Source: a virus
Virus record (IMG/VR): IMGVR_UViG_3300005529_000074
Coordinates: 1-35,857 of that record
DNA length: 35,857 bases
Direction: 5' to 3' (one strand)
Positions 13,375-21,222 of the stretch are shown piece after piece. Below the pieces are notes generated by a model. That model did not search any database. It was not told the origin of the DNA and worked only from the letters and a program-made list of their open reading frames with translations. Both the position numbers and the translations under genes were made by a program. Every line of letters starts with the position of its first letter. The first letter of the stretch is position 1.

Positions 13375-14484
13375 GTGAGGCTCGTAAAAACAGTTAAATG
13401 CAAGCTTGAAGTGAACCAGCAAGAGAGGCAATCTATTCTTGAAACTATCTCTCGATTCACTCAAGCTTGTAATGATGCTCTTGAGATTGCTAGAGAGAAC
13501 AAAATCTGGAATACATATAAACTGCATCATGCTTGTTATTATTCTCTTAAAGAGAAATACCAACTGACCAGCAATTACATAATTCGTGCTATTGCCAGGG
13601 TTACCACTAAAAGGCAACGCAAACCTAAATCCTTTAAAGGTGGTTCTATTGAACTTGATAAAGACCTTTTCAGTATTGAAGCTAAAGAAAGAATCTCTCT
13701 TGCAACTATTGGCGGTAGACTCAAGCTCAAGCTCTCTATCGGGAATTATCAGCGTGGGTTGCTTAAAGGACAAAAGCCTAAATCTGCTACTCTTATCTAT
13801 AATAAAAGAAAGAAGGCCTTTTATATCAACTTTGTTCTTGAGAAGGAAGTCCCCACCCCTTTCGGTGGTAATTCTGTAGGGGTGGATTTGGGCATCAACA
13901 ATATTGCTACTACTTCTAATGGACTCAGGTTTTCTGGCAAGAAGGCTATACATATAAGAAAGCACTTTGCTAAACTCCGTCAATCTTTGCAACGTAAAGG
14001 CACAAAGTCGTCTTTGAGACGATTGAAATGGCTTAGTGGGCGTGAGCAAAGATGGATGGCTGATTTGAATCATCGGATTAGTAAGAGAATCGTAGAGTCT
14101 TGTAAGGAAGGTGATGTAATTGTTTTTGAGAATTTGACTCATATAAGAAAGCGTATGAGAGTAGCTAGAAAGCAGAGATTGATTCAGCACAGTTGGAGTT
14201 TCAGTCAGCTTCAAACCTTTATCGCTTATAAGGCTCTTGAGAAAGGAATCCCCGTAATTTTTATAGACCCTGCTTATACCTCTAAAACCTGTTCCAGGTG
14301 TGGTAGTTTGGGTTCTCGTATCAGACATTCTTTCTTTTGCTCCTGTGGTTACCGAAATAATGCGGATTATTCAGCAACCTTTAATATTTCCAGTAGGGGT
14401 CATGCCTTACTGGTTGGGGCTTTGTCAAAATCCCCTGATGTTGGCTCGACCGACAAGCCAGCGGCTTTAGCCGTTGGTGTTTGA
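13375..14484 (+). CDS. tnpB: TnpB RNA-guided nuclease (OrfB_IS605)
   Basis: About 370 residues from GTG 13375; the frame is open from ATG 13135, so a 449-residue fusion with the methyltransferase stub is also possible. Wedge/REC-like N-terminal half, then a RuvC-like nuclease. Counting from 13135: D251 in VGVDLGINN, E332 in VFENL, D411 in NNADYSATFNI, with a zinc ribbon CSRC (386-389) and CSC (402-404). All catalytic acids and zinc ligands are present, so the protein looks active. TnpB cuts DNA guided by an RNA from the element's right end and favours retention of the element. The GTG start has no strong Shine-Dalgarno, which leaves open translation from the fused upstream ATG. Confidence 0.9.
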   Translation: MRLVKTVKCKLEVNQQERQSILETISRFTQACNDALEIARENKIWNTYKLHHACYYSLKEKYQLTSNYIIRAIARVTTKRQRKPKSFKGGSIELDKDLFSIEAKERISLATIGGRLKLKLSIGNYQRGLLKGQKPKSATLIYNKRKKAFYINFVLEKEVPTPFGGNSVGVDLGINNIATTSNGLRFSGKKAIHIRKHFAKLRQSLQRKGTKSSLRRLKWLSGREQRWMADLNHRISKRIVESCKEGDVIVFENLTHIRKRMRVARKQRLIQHSWSFSQLQTFIAYKALEKGIPVIFIDPAYTSKTCSRCGSLGSRIRHSFFCSCGYRNNADYSATFNISSRGHALLVGALSKSPDVGSTDKPAALAVGV

Positions 14485-14528
14485 CACTGGCACAGAAGCC
14501 CCTGCCTTCAGGCATGGGGAGTAGTCAC
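14400..14528 (+). ncRNA. Predicted omega RNA (reRNA) at the 3' end of tnpB
   Basis: The tnpB 3' end and following bases contain a hairpin with CAGCGGC/GCCGTTG arms around TTTA (about 14459-14476) and the right-end hairpin CCCCTGCC-TTCA-GGCA-T-GGGG (14499-14519). In studied IS605-group elements the guide-RNA scaffold spans exactly this region, with the guide formed by bases just past the element end (here from about 14529). The 5' boundary is approximate. Confidence 0.55.
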
Positions 14529-14555
14529 TCCTATATACTCTCATGGATGACCGTA

Positions 14556-14584
14556 TTGACAACGTTTAATTCTTATTCTATTAT
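14556..14584 (+). promoter_or_regulatory. Late promoter 1 (sigma70 type)
   Basis: TTGACA (14556-14561), 17 bp, TATTAT (14579-14584). It lies between the right end of the TnpB element and the protease/scaffold gene and would drive the capsid and tail genes. The same design, with the same -35 box, spacing and ATTC before the -10, recurs at 32056. Confidence 0.82.
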
Positions 14585-14624
14585 CGTTTTTATGGGCAGA
14601 AGTATTAAGTAAAAATTTAAGCTA

Positions 14625-14696
14625 AAGGGTTAGTCTGAGTTCCAGAAGCCCGATTGTATTCGCTCAGCGGCGAGTGCAATCGGGCTTTTTATTTTT
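14625..14696 (+). promoter_or_regulatory. Attenuator-like leader, copy A: conserved hairpin plus intrinsic terminator
   Basis: A 23-nt motif (14625-14647) identical to that at 32138-32160 is followed by a 16-bp terminator stem, 14648-14663 with 14670-14685 (three G.T pairs, 6-nt loop), then TTTTTATTTTT. The motif can instead form its own hairpin: GGGTT (14627-14631) with AGCCC (14647-14651) and TCTG (14634-14637) with CAGA (14643-14646), which occupies the first four bases of the terminator's 5' arm. The two structures are mutually exclusive. Located 40 nt after the -10 box and 23 nt before the ATG at 14719. Confidence 0.75.
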
Positions 14697-14718
14697 AGCA
14701 ACTTTCACGGAGGTAACA

Positions 14719-16794
14719 ATGCCTTTTGGAAAATGGAGTTCATTTCAAGAATGCGTAGATGAGATGCAAAAAAAAGGCGCGCAGTCCCCGGAAGGTCTTT
14801 GTGCCTATATTCATCACAACCTCACTGGCCAGTGGCCTGCTCAATCTAAAAAAGAACTGAACTCTCTTTCTTTAACTCTAAGCGACATTGCTCTTGCCGA
14901 TGCTGTAATTGCAGAGGCTATGGCTCTTAAAAAATATGTAGATAAGCCCTGGAATGGGGATAAGGCAAGATATACGCTTGAACAACTCTATAATGCAGTG
15001 CCTGATGCCGTAGCTGCATGGGCGCTCTCTAATGCCGATGGCAAAAAAGAGGACATAGTAAAATCTGATCTCAAATTAAATTACAAGGAGCCAAACGGCG
15101 ATATAAACCTTGCTGGGGTTCGCGCGGCGCTTGCAGCAATTGGAGGGGCGCGTGGGAATCCTCCCGATCTGCCTGCCGATGTGCTTGCAAAGGCTAAGGC
15201 ACAATTAGAGAAAATCCTTGAATCTGGCAATAAGGCTTTAGGAAATAAGTCTTTAGACTTTAAGTGTCTAGAGGGAGGAATTCAGGGCACATCAGAAGAT
15301 ATCTCCTTGTCAGCTCAAATAGTCCATAAAGACACAGCAAAGAGGCTTGTAATTGGCGCAGTGCTATATCCCGGTATCCCGGACGGCGACCAGGATGTTG
15401 TAACGCCGGAAAGAGTGGAGAAAGTGGCACATGCCTATATGGAACACTATAGGGGCGTAGATACGATGCACTCGCTAAAGAAATCTGGCGTTCCTGTAGA
15501 GTCATGGATTGAGCGCTCTACAAAATCCTTTGCCATAGGCGATATGACATACACATATCCGCCCATGACATGGTTTATGGCATCGCGCGTTGATAATGAT
15601 AAAGATTGGCAGGATGTGCTTGATGGAAAGCTCACTGGTTTTTCTATATGCGCTGTGCCTAAATCAATGCTTGCGCAAATGGCTGAGAAATCGCTTGAGG
15701 AACTTACAGCAACAAAGCGCGTGACTCTGCGTGACCTCGAAGCGATAGACCCGGAAGGAGAGTGGCTTGTTCCATTCGTCTCCCTTGTGGATAAGCCCTC
15801 CTTCCACATATCGAAATTCCTTGTCGTCAAACGCGCCGATGGCTATATGGCTGGCTCATTTCAGCACATCTCTTATCTACTTAAAGATGCCCTTGAGTCA
15901 TTAATCGAGAATTCCATGCAAAATTCTCTGGGCATTGAGTTGACCTCTCAGGATTGGTCATTGCAGATTATATATACGCTTCCTGAGAGCGTGGTATTTT
16001 CTGTCTACTCCTATGCTACAGGGGAAGATTCCGGTACATATCAAATTGGCTATTCCTATGATCCGCAAAATAAAACCGTAACCCTAAATGGCGATCCGCA
16101 GCCTGTAGACCTTGAAACAATCACCGCACCAGTTGAGACTCCCGCGCAGGTATCGGAAAAATCTAAGCCCTCTGCATGGAAGGAAATTCTCTCTAAGCTC
16201 TCAAAGGCATTTGCGCCCTCAGCAATAGCTCAGAAGGCATCGCGCACTATCTCCAATGCTACACTGGATAAGATTGAGAGGGCGCATGATTCAATGGCTA
16301 CAGCCATGGCCCATATAACGGACCTTAAAAACACCGCGCGGTTAGAAAGAGTCAAGGGAGCAAATCAAAAGAGCCAATCAAAGTTTGTAAATAAATCCAC
16401 ACAAGAGGAGGTGCTAGATACCATGACCAAAGATGAAGTGGTGGCGATAGTGCAGGAGCAAATAAAGCCTATCTCCGAAACTCTTACGGCAGTCTCTAAG
16501 TCCATTGAAGAGATAAAAACGGCAAACCATGTCAATGTAGATATCGCTAAGAAAGCCGAAGAGAAAACAGATGAGGAAATACAGGCTGCCGTAAAGAAGC
16601 TCACGGAAGATATGCAAGTTCTTCTTAATGATTTGAAGGAGAGAAAAACCGCCTCAAAGCGTTTAGAAGGGCAGGACGGCCACTATGTTGAGAAAAAAGG
16701 GGATGAAGATGGGTTTATACTCAAGGGCCGCAATCAATATGGTGTTCGAATAAAAGAAGAGCATAAGCAGTCGAATTCAAGAGAGAAAATCTAA
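14719..16794 (+). CDS. Prohead protease (XkdF-like) fused to scaffold
   Basis: 691 residues. A short N-terminal domain (FGKWSSFQECVDEMQKKGAQSPEGLCAYIHHNLTG) and a helical domain (YTLEQLYNAVPDAVAAWAL...) lead to the XkdF/Peptidase_S78_2-like protease region at about residues 200-325 (KRLVIGAVLYPGIPDGDQDVVTPERVEK..MEHYRGVDTMHS..VPVESWIERS...MASRVDNDKDWQDVLDGKLTGFSI). H and S candidates lie in DTMHS and GFSI. The C-terminal about 120 residues (MTKDEVVAIVQEQIKPISETL...DLKERK) are coiled-coil scaffold. ATG 14719 follows CGGAGGTAAC; the frame extends 15 residues upstream but that part is the terminator leader. Acts inside the procapsid, shaping the shell and then cutting the scaffold. Confidence 0.82.
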   Translation: MPFGKWSSFQECVDEMQKKGAQSPEGLCAYIHHNLTGQWPAQSKKELNSLSLTLSDIALADAVIAEAMALKKYVDKPWNGDKARYTLEQLYNAVPDAVAAWALSNADGKKEDIVKSDLKLNYKEPNGDINLAGVRAALAAIGGARGNPPDLPADVLAKAKAQLEKILESGNKALGNKSLDFKCLEGGIQGTSEDISLSAQIVHKDTAKRLVIGAVLYPGIPDGDQDVVTPERVEKVAHAYMEHYRGVDTMHSLKKSGVPVESWIERSTKSFAIGDMTYTYPPMTWFMASRVDNDKDWQDVLDGKLTGFSICAVPKSMLAQMAEKSLEELTATKRVTLRDLEAIDPEGEWLVPFVSLVDKPSFHISKFLVVKRADGYMAGSFQHISYLLKDALESLIENSMQNSLGIELTSQDWSLQIIYTLPESVVFSVYSYATGEDSGTYQIGYSYDPQNKTVTLNGDPQPVDLETITAPVETPAQVSEKSKPSAWKEILSKLSKAFAPSAIAQKASRTISNATLDKIERAHDSMATAMAHITDLKNTARLERVKGANQKSQSKFVNKSTQEEVLDTMTKDEVVAIVQEQIKPISETLTAVSKSIEEIKTANHVNVDIAKKAEEKTDEEIQAAVKKLTEDMQVLLNDLKERKTASKRLEGQDGHYVEKKGDEDGFILKGRNQYGVRIKEEHKQSNSREKI
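16423..16794 (+). CDS. Possible separately translated scaffold (internal start)
   Basis: Within the protease gene, AGGAGGTG (16406-16413) precedes an in-frame ATG at 16423 with a 9-nt gap. Translation here would yield a 123-residue coiled-coil protein identical to the C-terminus of the protease, as lambda makes Nu3 from within C. Spacing is a little long, so use is uncertain. Confidence 0.45.
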   Translation: MTKDEVVAIVQEQIKPISETLTAVSKSIEEIKTANHVNVDIAKKAEEKTDEEIQAAVKKLTEDMQVLLNDLKERKTASKRLEGQDGHYVEKKGDEDGFILKGRNQYGVRIKEEHKQSNSREKI

Positions 16795-16810
16795 CGGAGG
16801 TGCAAAACAA

Positions 16811-17758
16811 ATGCCTTTAACACCACTAGAGGTACAATTAGAGCGGGCATTGTCCGTTCTGGCTCAAAAGCAGTTGGATTTATCAGCGCTGGGAGCCGCT
16901 ATACTCCAGCCTGAGAAAGCGGCGCGGTTTATTCAAGCCATTATGGATTCTACCGTGCTAATGGATGAGGCGCGTATGATCCCTATGACGGCTAATCAAT
17001 ACGATATAGACCGCATAGGGTTCGGCTCAAGGATTCTCCATAAAGCCACTGAGAATACAGCCCCATCATCCATATCGGCTCCAACAGTGGCAACAAATTC
17101 AATCAAGGTATTTGAACGCATAGCAGAAGCGGAGATTACAGATACCGCTCTTGAGAACAATATAGAGCGTGGAAACCTTGAAAATACTGTGCTTGACCTT
17201 GCAGGCGCTCAGGTGGGTCTTGATATGGAAGAGGGATTGCTCAAGTCTGATACAACGCTTGCCGGTTCCGATGCCGACCTTGGCGATTTTGATGGATGGC
17301 TAAAGCTTGCGGCAAACCAGCTTGACGGCGGAGCAAGTCCCCCGGACTTTGACCCTACCGATGTGCGCGATATGTTCAATAAGATGCTCAATGCAGTGCC
17401 GAGAAAATACCTCAAAAATCGGAATGCGTGGCGGTTCTACTGCTCATGGAACATAGAGGATGACTATAGAAATGTGCTTGGAGATAGAGGAACGATTCTT
17501 GGTGATCAAATGCTTACCGGCTTTCAACAGTTATCGTTTAAGGGTATCCCGGTAGTGCCTCTTGCCAATATGCCGGATGGCGAATGTTTGCTCGTCTACC
17601 CGGTCAACACCGTCTACGGCATTCAGAGAAAAATCAGGATGGAACCCTATAGACTGCCGCGCCAGAGGACAACGATTTTTGTATTCACACTCTCTTATGG
17701 GTGCAACTACGAAGATGAAAACGGCGCATGCCACGCTAAGGGATATACCGGACCATAA
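16811..17758 (+). CDS. Major capsid protein (HK97-fold)
   Basis: 315 residues. N-terminal helical region (LERALSVLAQKQLDLSALGAAILQPEKAARFIQAIMDSTVLMDEARMIPM) and then a typical capsid pattern: YDIDRIGFGSRIL, SIKVFERIAEAEITDTALENNIERGNLENTVLDLAGAQVGLDMEEGLL (P-domain long helix and spine), DVRDMFNKMLNAVPRKYL, and a late FKGIPVVPLANMP with a C-terminal basic beta strand. Position directly after the protease/scaffold gene and with a strong GGAGGTGCAAAACAA start supports the assignment. Forms the icosahedral shell. The N-terminal region is short, in line with a separate scaffold. Confidence 0.87.
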   Translation: MPLTPLEVQLERALSVLAQKQLDLSALGAAILQPEKAARFIQAIMDSTVLMDEARMIPMTANQYDIDRIGFGSRILHKATENTAPSSISAPTVATNSIKVFERIAEAEITDTALENNIERGNLENTVLDLAGAQVGLDMEEGLLKSDTTLAGSDADLGDFDGWLKLAANQLDGGASPPDFDPTDVRDMFNKMLNAVPRKYLKNRNAWRFYCSWNIEDDYRNVLGDRGTILGDQMLTGFQQLSFKGIPVVPLANMPDGECLLVYPVNTVYGIQRKIRMEPYRLPRQRTTIFVFTLSYGCNYEDENGACHAKGYTGP

Positions 17759-17780
17759 TCCATGACAGGAGGCGCATAGA

Positions 17781-18005
17781 ATGGCAAAGATGGCTCAGTA
17801 TACGGTTGTAAATACCGGAGAGCGGGTTGTTGAGAGGTTTGGTATATGGTTTAAACCGCATGTGCAAACAGTTGTAGAGCTTACAGAGAAACAGTGGCGC
17901 GCGGTAAAGGCGGTAAAATGGCTTCAAGTAGCGCTAGTTGCCCAAGATGAACAATCCGACCTCTCCGTTGCTAAAAAACACTCTGCGCAAGGGAAGAAAA
18001 AATAA
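17781..18005 (+). CDS. Small protein after capsid gene (decoration-like)
   Basis: 74 residues, unrecognised: VVNTGERVVERFGIWFKPHVQTVVELTEKQWRAVKAVKWLQVALV. Beta strands then a helix. Position immediately after the major capsid gene is where decoration or head-tail filler proteins often lie. ATG preceded by CAGGAGGCGCATAGA. Its stop overlaps the next ATG (TAATG). Confidence 0.6.
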   Translation: MAKMAQYTVVNTGERVVERFGIWFKPHVQTVVELTEKQWRAVKAVKWLQVALVAQDEQSDLSVAKKHSAQGKKK

Positions 18006-18415
18006 TGGCTTACTGCACACCAGATGAGATTTTGCAGCTTACTGGAATTCGCCCGGCGAATTTTTCCCTTGCAGATGACCCGCCTGGCCCAGATGCTCAA
18101 ACAGCGTCTGAAAAACTCAGCGCTATATTATCCGCTTGGGCAGATAATATTTCCTCTGCAATTGATGCAAGGCTAAAAAATGGTTCCGTAAGCGATACAG
18201 ATGCGCGCTATAAGGGGATAAAGGATGTTTGTTTAAGAACCGTAGCAAAGCTTGTAGCAACGGCAATGCAGATGCGGTTATCTCCCGTAATAAGAATTGA
18301 TGATTTTATTATGCGCGTGCTCAATACATCCGATGTAACAAAGGAACTAAGCGCGGAGCTCCGCCCATATCAGCGCTCAACAGTAAATGTATTTCTGAGC
18401 TCGGAGGCTTCATAA
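18005..18415 (+). CDS. Head-tail connector (gp6-like adaptor)
   Basis: 136 residues. It opens MAYCTPDEILQLTG, the usual start of phage head-tail connector/adaptor proteins (HK97 gp6 and SPP1 gp15 type), and continues with helices (SEKLSAILSAWADNISSAIDARLKNG, YKGIKDVCLRTVAKLVATAMQM). It binds below the portal to build the neck. TAATG overlaps on both sides couple it to its neighbours. Confidence 0.78.
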   Translation: MAYCTPDEILQLTGIRPANFSLADDPPGPDAQTASEKLSAILSAWADNISSAIDARLKNGSVSDTDARYKGIKDVCLRTVAKLVATAMQMRLSPVIRIDDFIMRVLNTSDVTKELSAELRPYQRSTVNVFLSSEAS

Positions 18416-18852
18416 TGGCCGCTCTACGCATTTCAATCTCTGGCAATTTAACTCAGCTGGCTTTCCGCGTAACACGCGCTCTGCCTCATGCTACTGCGGA
18501 GATTGTAAGAAGGTTTGCAGTAGAGATTTGGCATAGCTTGGTAGGGGAAACTCCCGTACTTACGGGAGCCGCTGCAAGGGCATGGGATTTAGTTCGGCTT
18601 AGTGAGTTCGCATGGCGCGTGATGAATCCAAAAAGGTATCTCCTGATAGTGCTCTCTGGAAGGGGCGTTGTGGTTCCAGTACGAGCGCGAGCTCTTCATT
18701 TCTACATAGAAGGGCGTGAGATTTTTTGTATGCGCTCAAAAGCGGTAAAGCCAAATCCATTTGTGCAAAGAGCGATGAGAAAGGCTAAGGCACAATTCCC
18801 TTATATAGCTAAAGAGGTTCTAAAGCAAGAAGCTATTAAACCAGGAGGCTAA
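18415..18852 (+). CDS. HK97 gp10-like neck/tail completion protein
   Basis: 145 residues: RRFAVEIWHSLVGETPVLTGAAARAWDL ... VKPNPFVQRAMRKAKAQFPYIAKE. The 'P.LTG...W' and 'P.PF...A...A' elements are typical of the HK97-gp10_like family, which joins head and tail. Strands in the middle contain RYLLIVLSGRGVVVPVRA. Coupled to the upstream gene by TAATG. Confidence 0.74.
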   Translation: MAALRISISGNLTQLAFRVTRALPHATAEIVRRFAVEIWHSLVGETPVLTGAAARAWDLVRLSEFAWRVMNPKRYLLIVLSGRGVVVPVRARALHFYIEGREIFCMRSKAVKPNPFVQRAMRKAKAQFPYIAKEVLKQEAIKPGG

Positions 18853-18857
18853 GTAAA

Positions 18858-19058
18858 ATGAAGATTCCAAAAAATATAGGCAAGGGTGCATCAAAACTCG
18901 ATAAGGTTTATCAAATTCTTGAAGATATAGCAGATGATCTCAATACAATAAAAACAAAGGTCAATGCCACGCACGCAAAGCTCGATGCCGATACTGGAGT
19001 AAATGGCACTGATTATGCGTCTACAAATAACATAGGAACATTAAAAACGATAAAATAG
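18858..19058 (+). CDS. Small hypothetical neck-region protein
   Basis: 66 residues, unrecognised: helical N-terminus (KGASKLDKVYQILEDIADDLNTIKTKVNATHAKLDADTGVNGTDYAST). AGGAGGCTAAGTAAA precedes the ATG. Short proteins of this 'HAKLDADTGV..TDYA' type are common in tail and neck operons of mid-sized phages, but with no assigned role. Confidence 0.62.
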   Translation: MKIPKNIGKGASKLDKVYQILEDIADDLNTIKTKVNATHAKLDADTGVNGTDYASTNNIGTLKTIK

Positions 19059-19060
19059 CG

Positions 19061-19519
19061 ATGCAATTAGACTCTAAACGCTCAAGTATTGTTAGTAAAA
19101 TCTCTGACATTCTTAGCGCCCAAATAGGCTCTGAGAATGGCCATAAGCTCTATGATGTAACGAAAGGGATAAATTACGGAGATCATGTGCTTATAGAAAA
19201 ACTCGCATCCACTGGCGACTCTCTTATATGGATTATACCGGAGCCTTATACCCCTACAAGCGATAGAGACTTAGAAGACCACGATATTCCATTCACGTTT
19301 GCGGCAATGGTAAATGACCTTGATCCAGAAGCTGGACAGAAAAAAGCTGAGTCTATTAGAGACCGCGTATATGAGCTTCTATCTAGCGATAGGCAGCTTG
19401 CCGGATTAGTTGATGTTGTAATGCCCGGCACAATTGACCCAGCTTATCGGGTTACAGACCAGATGGCTGTATACAGTGCGGCATGCACGCTTATATTTCG
19501 AGTGCTTCTACAAGAATAA
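19061..19519 (+). CDS. Tail terminator/completion-like protein
   Basis: 152 residues. N-terminal helix (SSIVSKISDILSAQI), central strands (SLIWIIPEPYTPTS, IPFTFAAMVNDLD), a helix (AESIRDRVYELLSSD) and a terminal pair of strands (AVYSAACTLIFRVLLQE). This alpha/beta order, with the 'gi...i.vi.r' end and its position just before the tail tube, fits the tail terminator (lambda gpU-like) fold. Sequence similarity to a named family is not evident to me. Confidence 0.55.
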   Translation: MQLDSKRSSIVSKISDILSAQIGSENGHKLYDVTKGINYGDHVLIEKLASTGDSLIWIIPEPYTPTSDRDLEDHDIPFTFAAMVNDLDPEAGQKKAESIRDRVYELLSSDRQLAGLVDVVMPGTIDPAYRVTDQMAVYSAACTLIFRVLLQE

Positions 19520-19539
19520 AATCTATGGAGGTATAAAAA

Positions 19540-20739
19540 ATGGGATTCATTCCAATTACGCCAGGATTAGGAAGCATTGAAAAGGGCAGGTGGAGGGTTA
19601 TAAAAGAGACCACAGAAGGGGTAATACCAGATTTTAACGATACTGGCTGGCAGCCCTTTAAGATACAGAGCGGTGCGGCAATAACAGATACTCCTACTCT
19701 TATTGAAATTGATCCAATCCGCGACACTCTCTCTGCTTATGACACAGAGATTGGTAAAGAGGTGGTGGCTGGCGAATTGCCTCTATATTTTGAGGCTCCA
19801 ACGACAATTGGCGGACCAAATGATTGCGATACAATGCTTGAGCTGCTTTTTGGCTCAAAACATACCACCGCCGCTATGACCAATGCTGCAATAAAAGATG
19901 TAAATACCATTCAGGTTGACGCAATAGACCCTAATCTCAAGGTCAATGACATTATACTGCTCAAGATTACCCTGGATTCTGTGAACTATGACTATCCAGT
20001 TGCTGTTACATCCCTTAACACAACTGCGACGCCGGATGAGATAGGGATATTCCCCCCTCTTCCCGCTACTGCTACTCTAAATTCCACGAGCATTGGAGCT
20101 GCAAGGCACTATACCCCGAAAACCGGACTCCCTACCGGTTGCATACAAAGGCTTGAAGCCGATGACCAGATTCTCTTCTCATATCCAGCGTGCCGTATCT
20201 CTCAAGGGGTATTCGAGATGACCCCTAATAATCCTCTTGTGCCAAAATTTACAGTAAGCGGCACTTATGAAAATGAGCAAGATAGTTTTGTTGATACATA
20301 TTCGCCTCCTTCTCTTGGAAAATCTTTTGTTATGAAAGGAGCGCGTGTGCTCATAGATGATGAATACAAAACATGGAACGCATCGGTTACCGTAACATAC
20401 TCAAACCAGTTGGGAGAGAAAGAGGGGATTGAAGCCGCAACTGGCGTTTCCGGGCATTATGAAAATGTGCGGCAAATCACAGTAGCTCTAAATTTTCAAT
20501 ACAATAATGCCGCTGAGAGAGCAAAATTTAGGACTGCACAATCAAGAAAGATGCTCATTTATGGATCAAGAACTATGGATGATGGCTCAATCCGTTGCTT
20601 TGCGTGGTATTTCCCAAATCTCAAGGCTACCGCTCTTACTGAGCCTATTACAGGACGGCAAAAGAAATATCAGATGACCGCCCGCGCGTATCAGAAAGAT
20701 ACAAACGGAGATAATGAAGTGTGTCTTAGTCTGTTTTAA
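19540..20739 (+). CDS. Tail tube (major tail) protein
   Basis: 399 residues. It opens GSIEKGRWRVIKETTEG, a frequent start of siphovirus tail tube proteins, and continues with beta-rich sequence (GELPLYFEAPTTIGGPNDCDTMLELLFGSKH; FTVSGTYENEQDSF; RVLIDDEYKTWNASVTVTYSNQL). The 'L....G' plus 'K..qM.....Y' ending (KKYQMTARAYQKDTNGDNEVCLSLF) is typical. It is longer than the usual 150-250-residue tube proteins, suggesting a decorated tube or insertion domain around 120-200. Located just before the chaperone frameshift pair, as expected. Forms the inner tube of a non-contractile tail. Confidence 0.78.
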   Translation: MGFIPITPGLGSIEKGRWRVIKETTEGVIPDFNDTGWQPFKIQSGAAITDTPTLIEIDPIRDTLSAYDTEIGKEVVAGELPLYFEAPTTIGGPNDCDTMLELLFGSKHTTAAMTNAAIKDVNTIQVDAIDPNLKVNDIILLKITLDSVNYDYPVAVTSLNTTATPDEIGIFPPLPATATLNSTSIGAARHYTPKTGLPTGCIQRLEADDQILFSYPACRISQGVFEMTPNNPLVPKFTVSGTYENEQDSFVDTYSPPSLGKSFVMKGARVLIDDEYKTWNASVTVTYSNQLGEKEGIEAATGVSGHYENVRQITVALNFQYNNAAERAKFRTAQSRKMLIYGSRTMDDGSIRCFAWYFPNLKATALTEPITGRQKKYQMTARAYQKDTNGDNEVCLSLF

Positions 20740-20751
20740 AAAGGAGTTTCT

Positions 20752-21222
20752 ATGGCAGAAAGCAATATCCGATGGTCAGATAATGGAAAGGAGTTTGAGT
20801 TTAATGTAGAGCTTCCCGGCGTAGGAATATCGCCAAAGAAAGGACGCATAGGACACATGACTCTTTCTCAAGAGGATCGAATAATAGAGCTTGCCGAGCA
20901 AACATTTGGACAGCCGGTAAATTCTCTTAATGAGGTATTTGGCTTTGTAAAGGACCAGCCGCGCAAATACCGAGATATGATTCTTGAGATTATTCTTATG
21001 CAAAACCCTGATCTTACAAGAGAGGATTTGCTCAATGGGCTTTCATTCGGCGAGATAACACGCATTGTAATAAAAATAGCGCAGAACTACTATTTCTCTG
21101 GTCCCGAGGCGGACAATATGCGTTTTTTATCCGGTTCTCAGGAAGCCCCTACTCAAAGTGGGACTGCACAGAGTGCAGGCGACAGGGTCTTGAACGGGAG
21201 CGGAACTGCCGGGGAAAAGTAG
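20752..21222 (+). CDS. Tail assembly chaperone (gpG-like), frameshift donor
   Basis: 156 residues: SDNGKEFEFNVELPGVG... TLSQEDRIIELAEQTFGQPVNSLNEVFGFVKDQPRKYRDMILEIILMQNPDLTREDLL, then a low-complexity tail. It lies between tail tube and tape measure, the fixed position of gpG/gpT-type tail assembly chaperones. It ends GGG-GAA-AAG-TAG (21211-21222). The frame one base back is open for another 81 codons, so a longer product can form by -1 slippage. The short and long forms are needed in set ratio to coat the tape measure in lambda. Confidence 0.72.
   Translation: MAESNIRWSDNGKEFEFNVELPGVGISPKKGRIGHMTLSQEDRIIELAEQTFGQPVNSLNEVFGFVKDQPRKYRDMILEIILMQNPDLTREDLLNGLSFGEITRIVIKIAQNYYFSGPEADNMRFLSGSQEAPTQSGTAQSAGDRVLNGSGTAGEK

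Larger units (their letters stand above)
13289..14528 (+). mobile_element. IS200/IS605-group element carrying only tnpB
   Basis: A TnpB gene flanked by subterminal hairpins, with no TnpA (Y1 transposase). The left end is close to the compound hairpin 13292-13335; the right end has a GC-rich hairpin with bulged T (14498-14520) ending in GGGGAGTAGTCAC at about 14528, typical of this group's right ends. Exact left boundary is uncertain. It would need TnpA in trans to move. Inserted in the phage head-gene region between the head morphogenesis and protease genes. Confidence 0.75.

Noticed and set aside
13291-14328. 345-codon open frame on the minus strand
   Set aside because: It lies wholly opposite tnpB, has no ribosome-binding site and a composition typical of an antisense shadow (runs of S, L, R and I); tnpB has all catalytic motifs.
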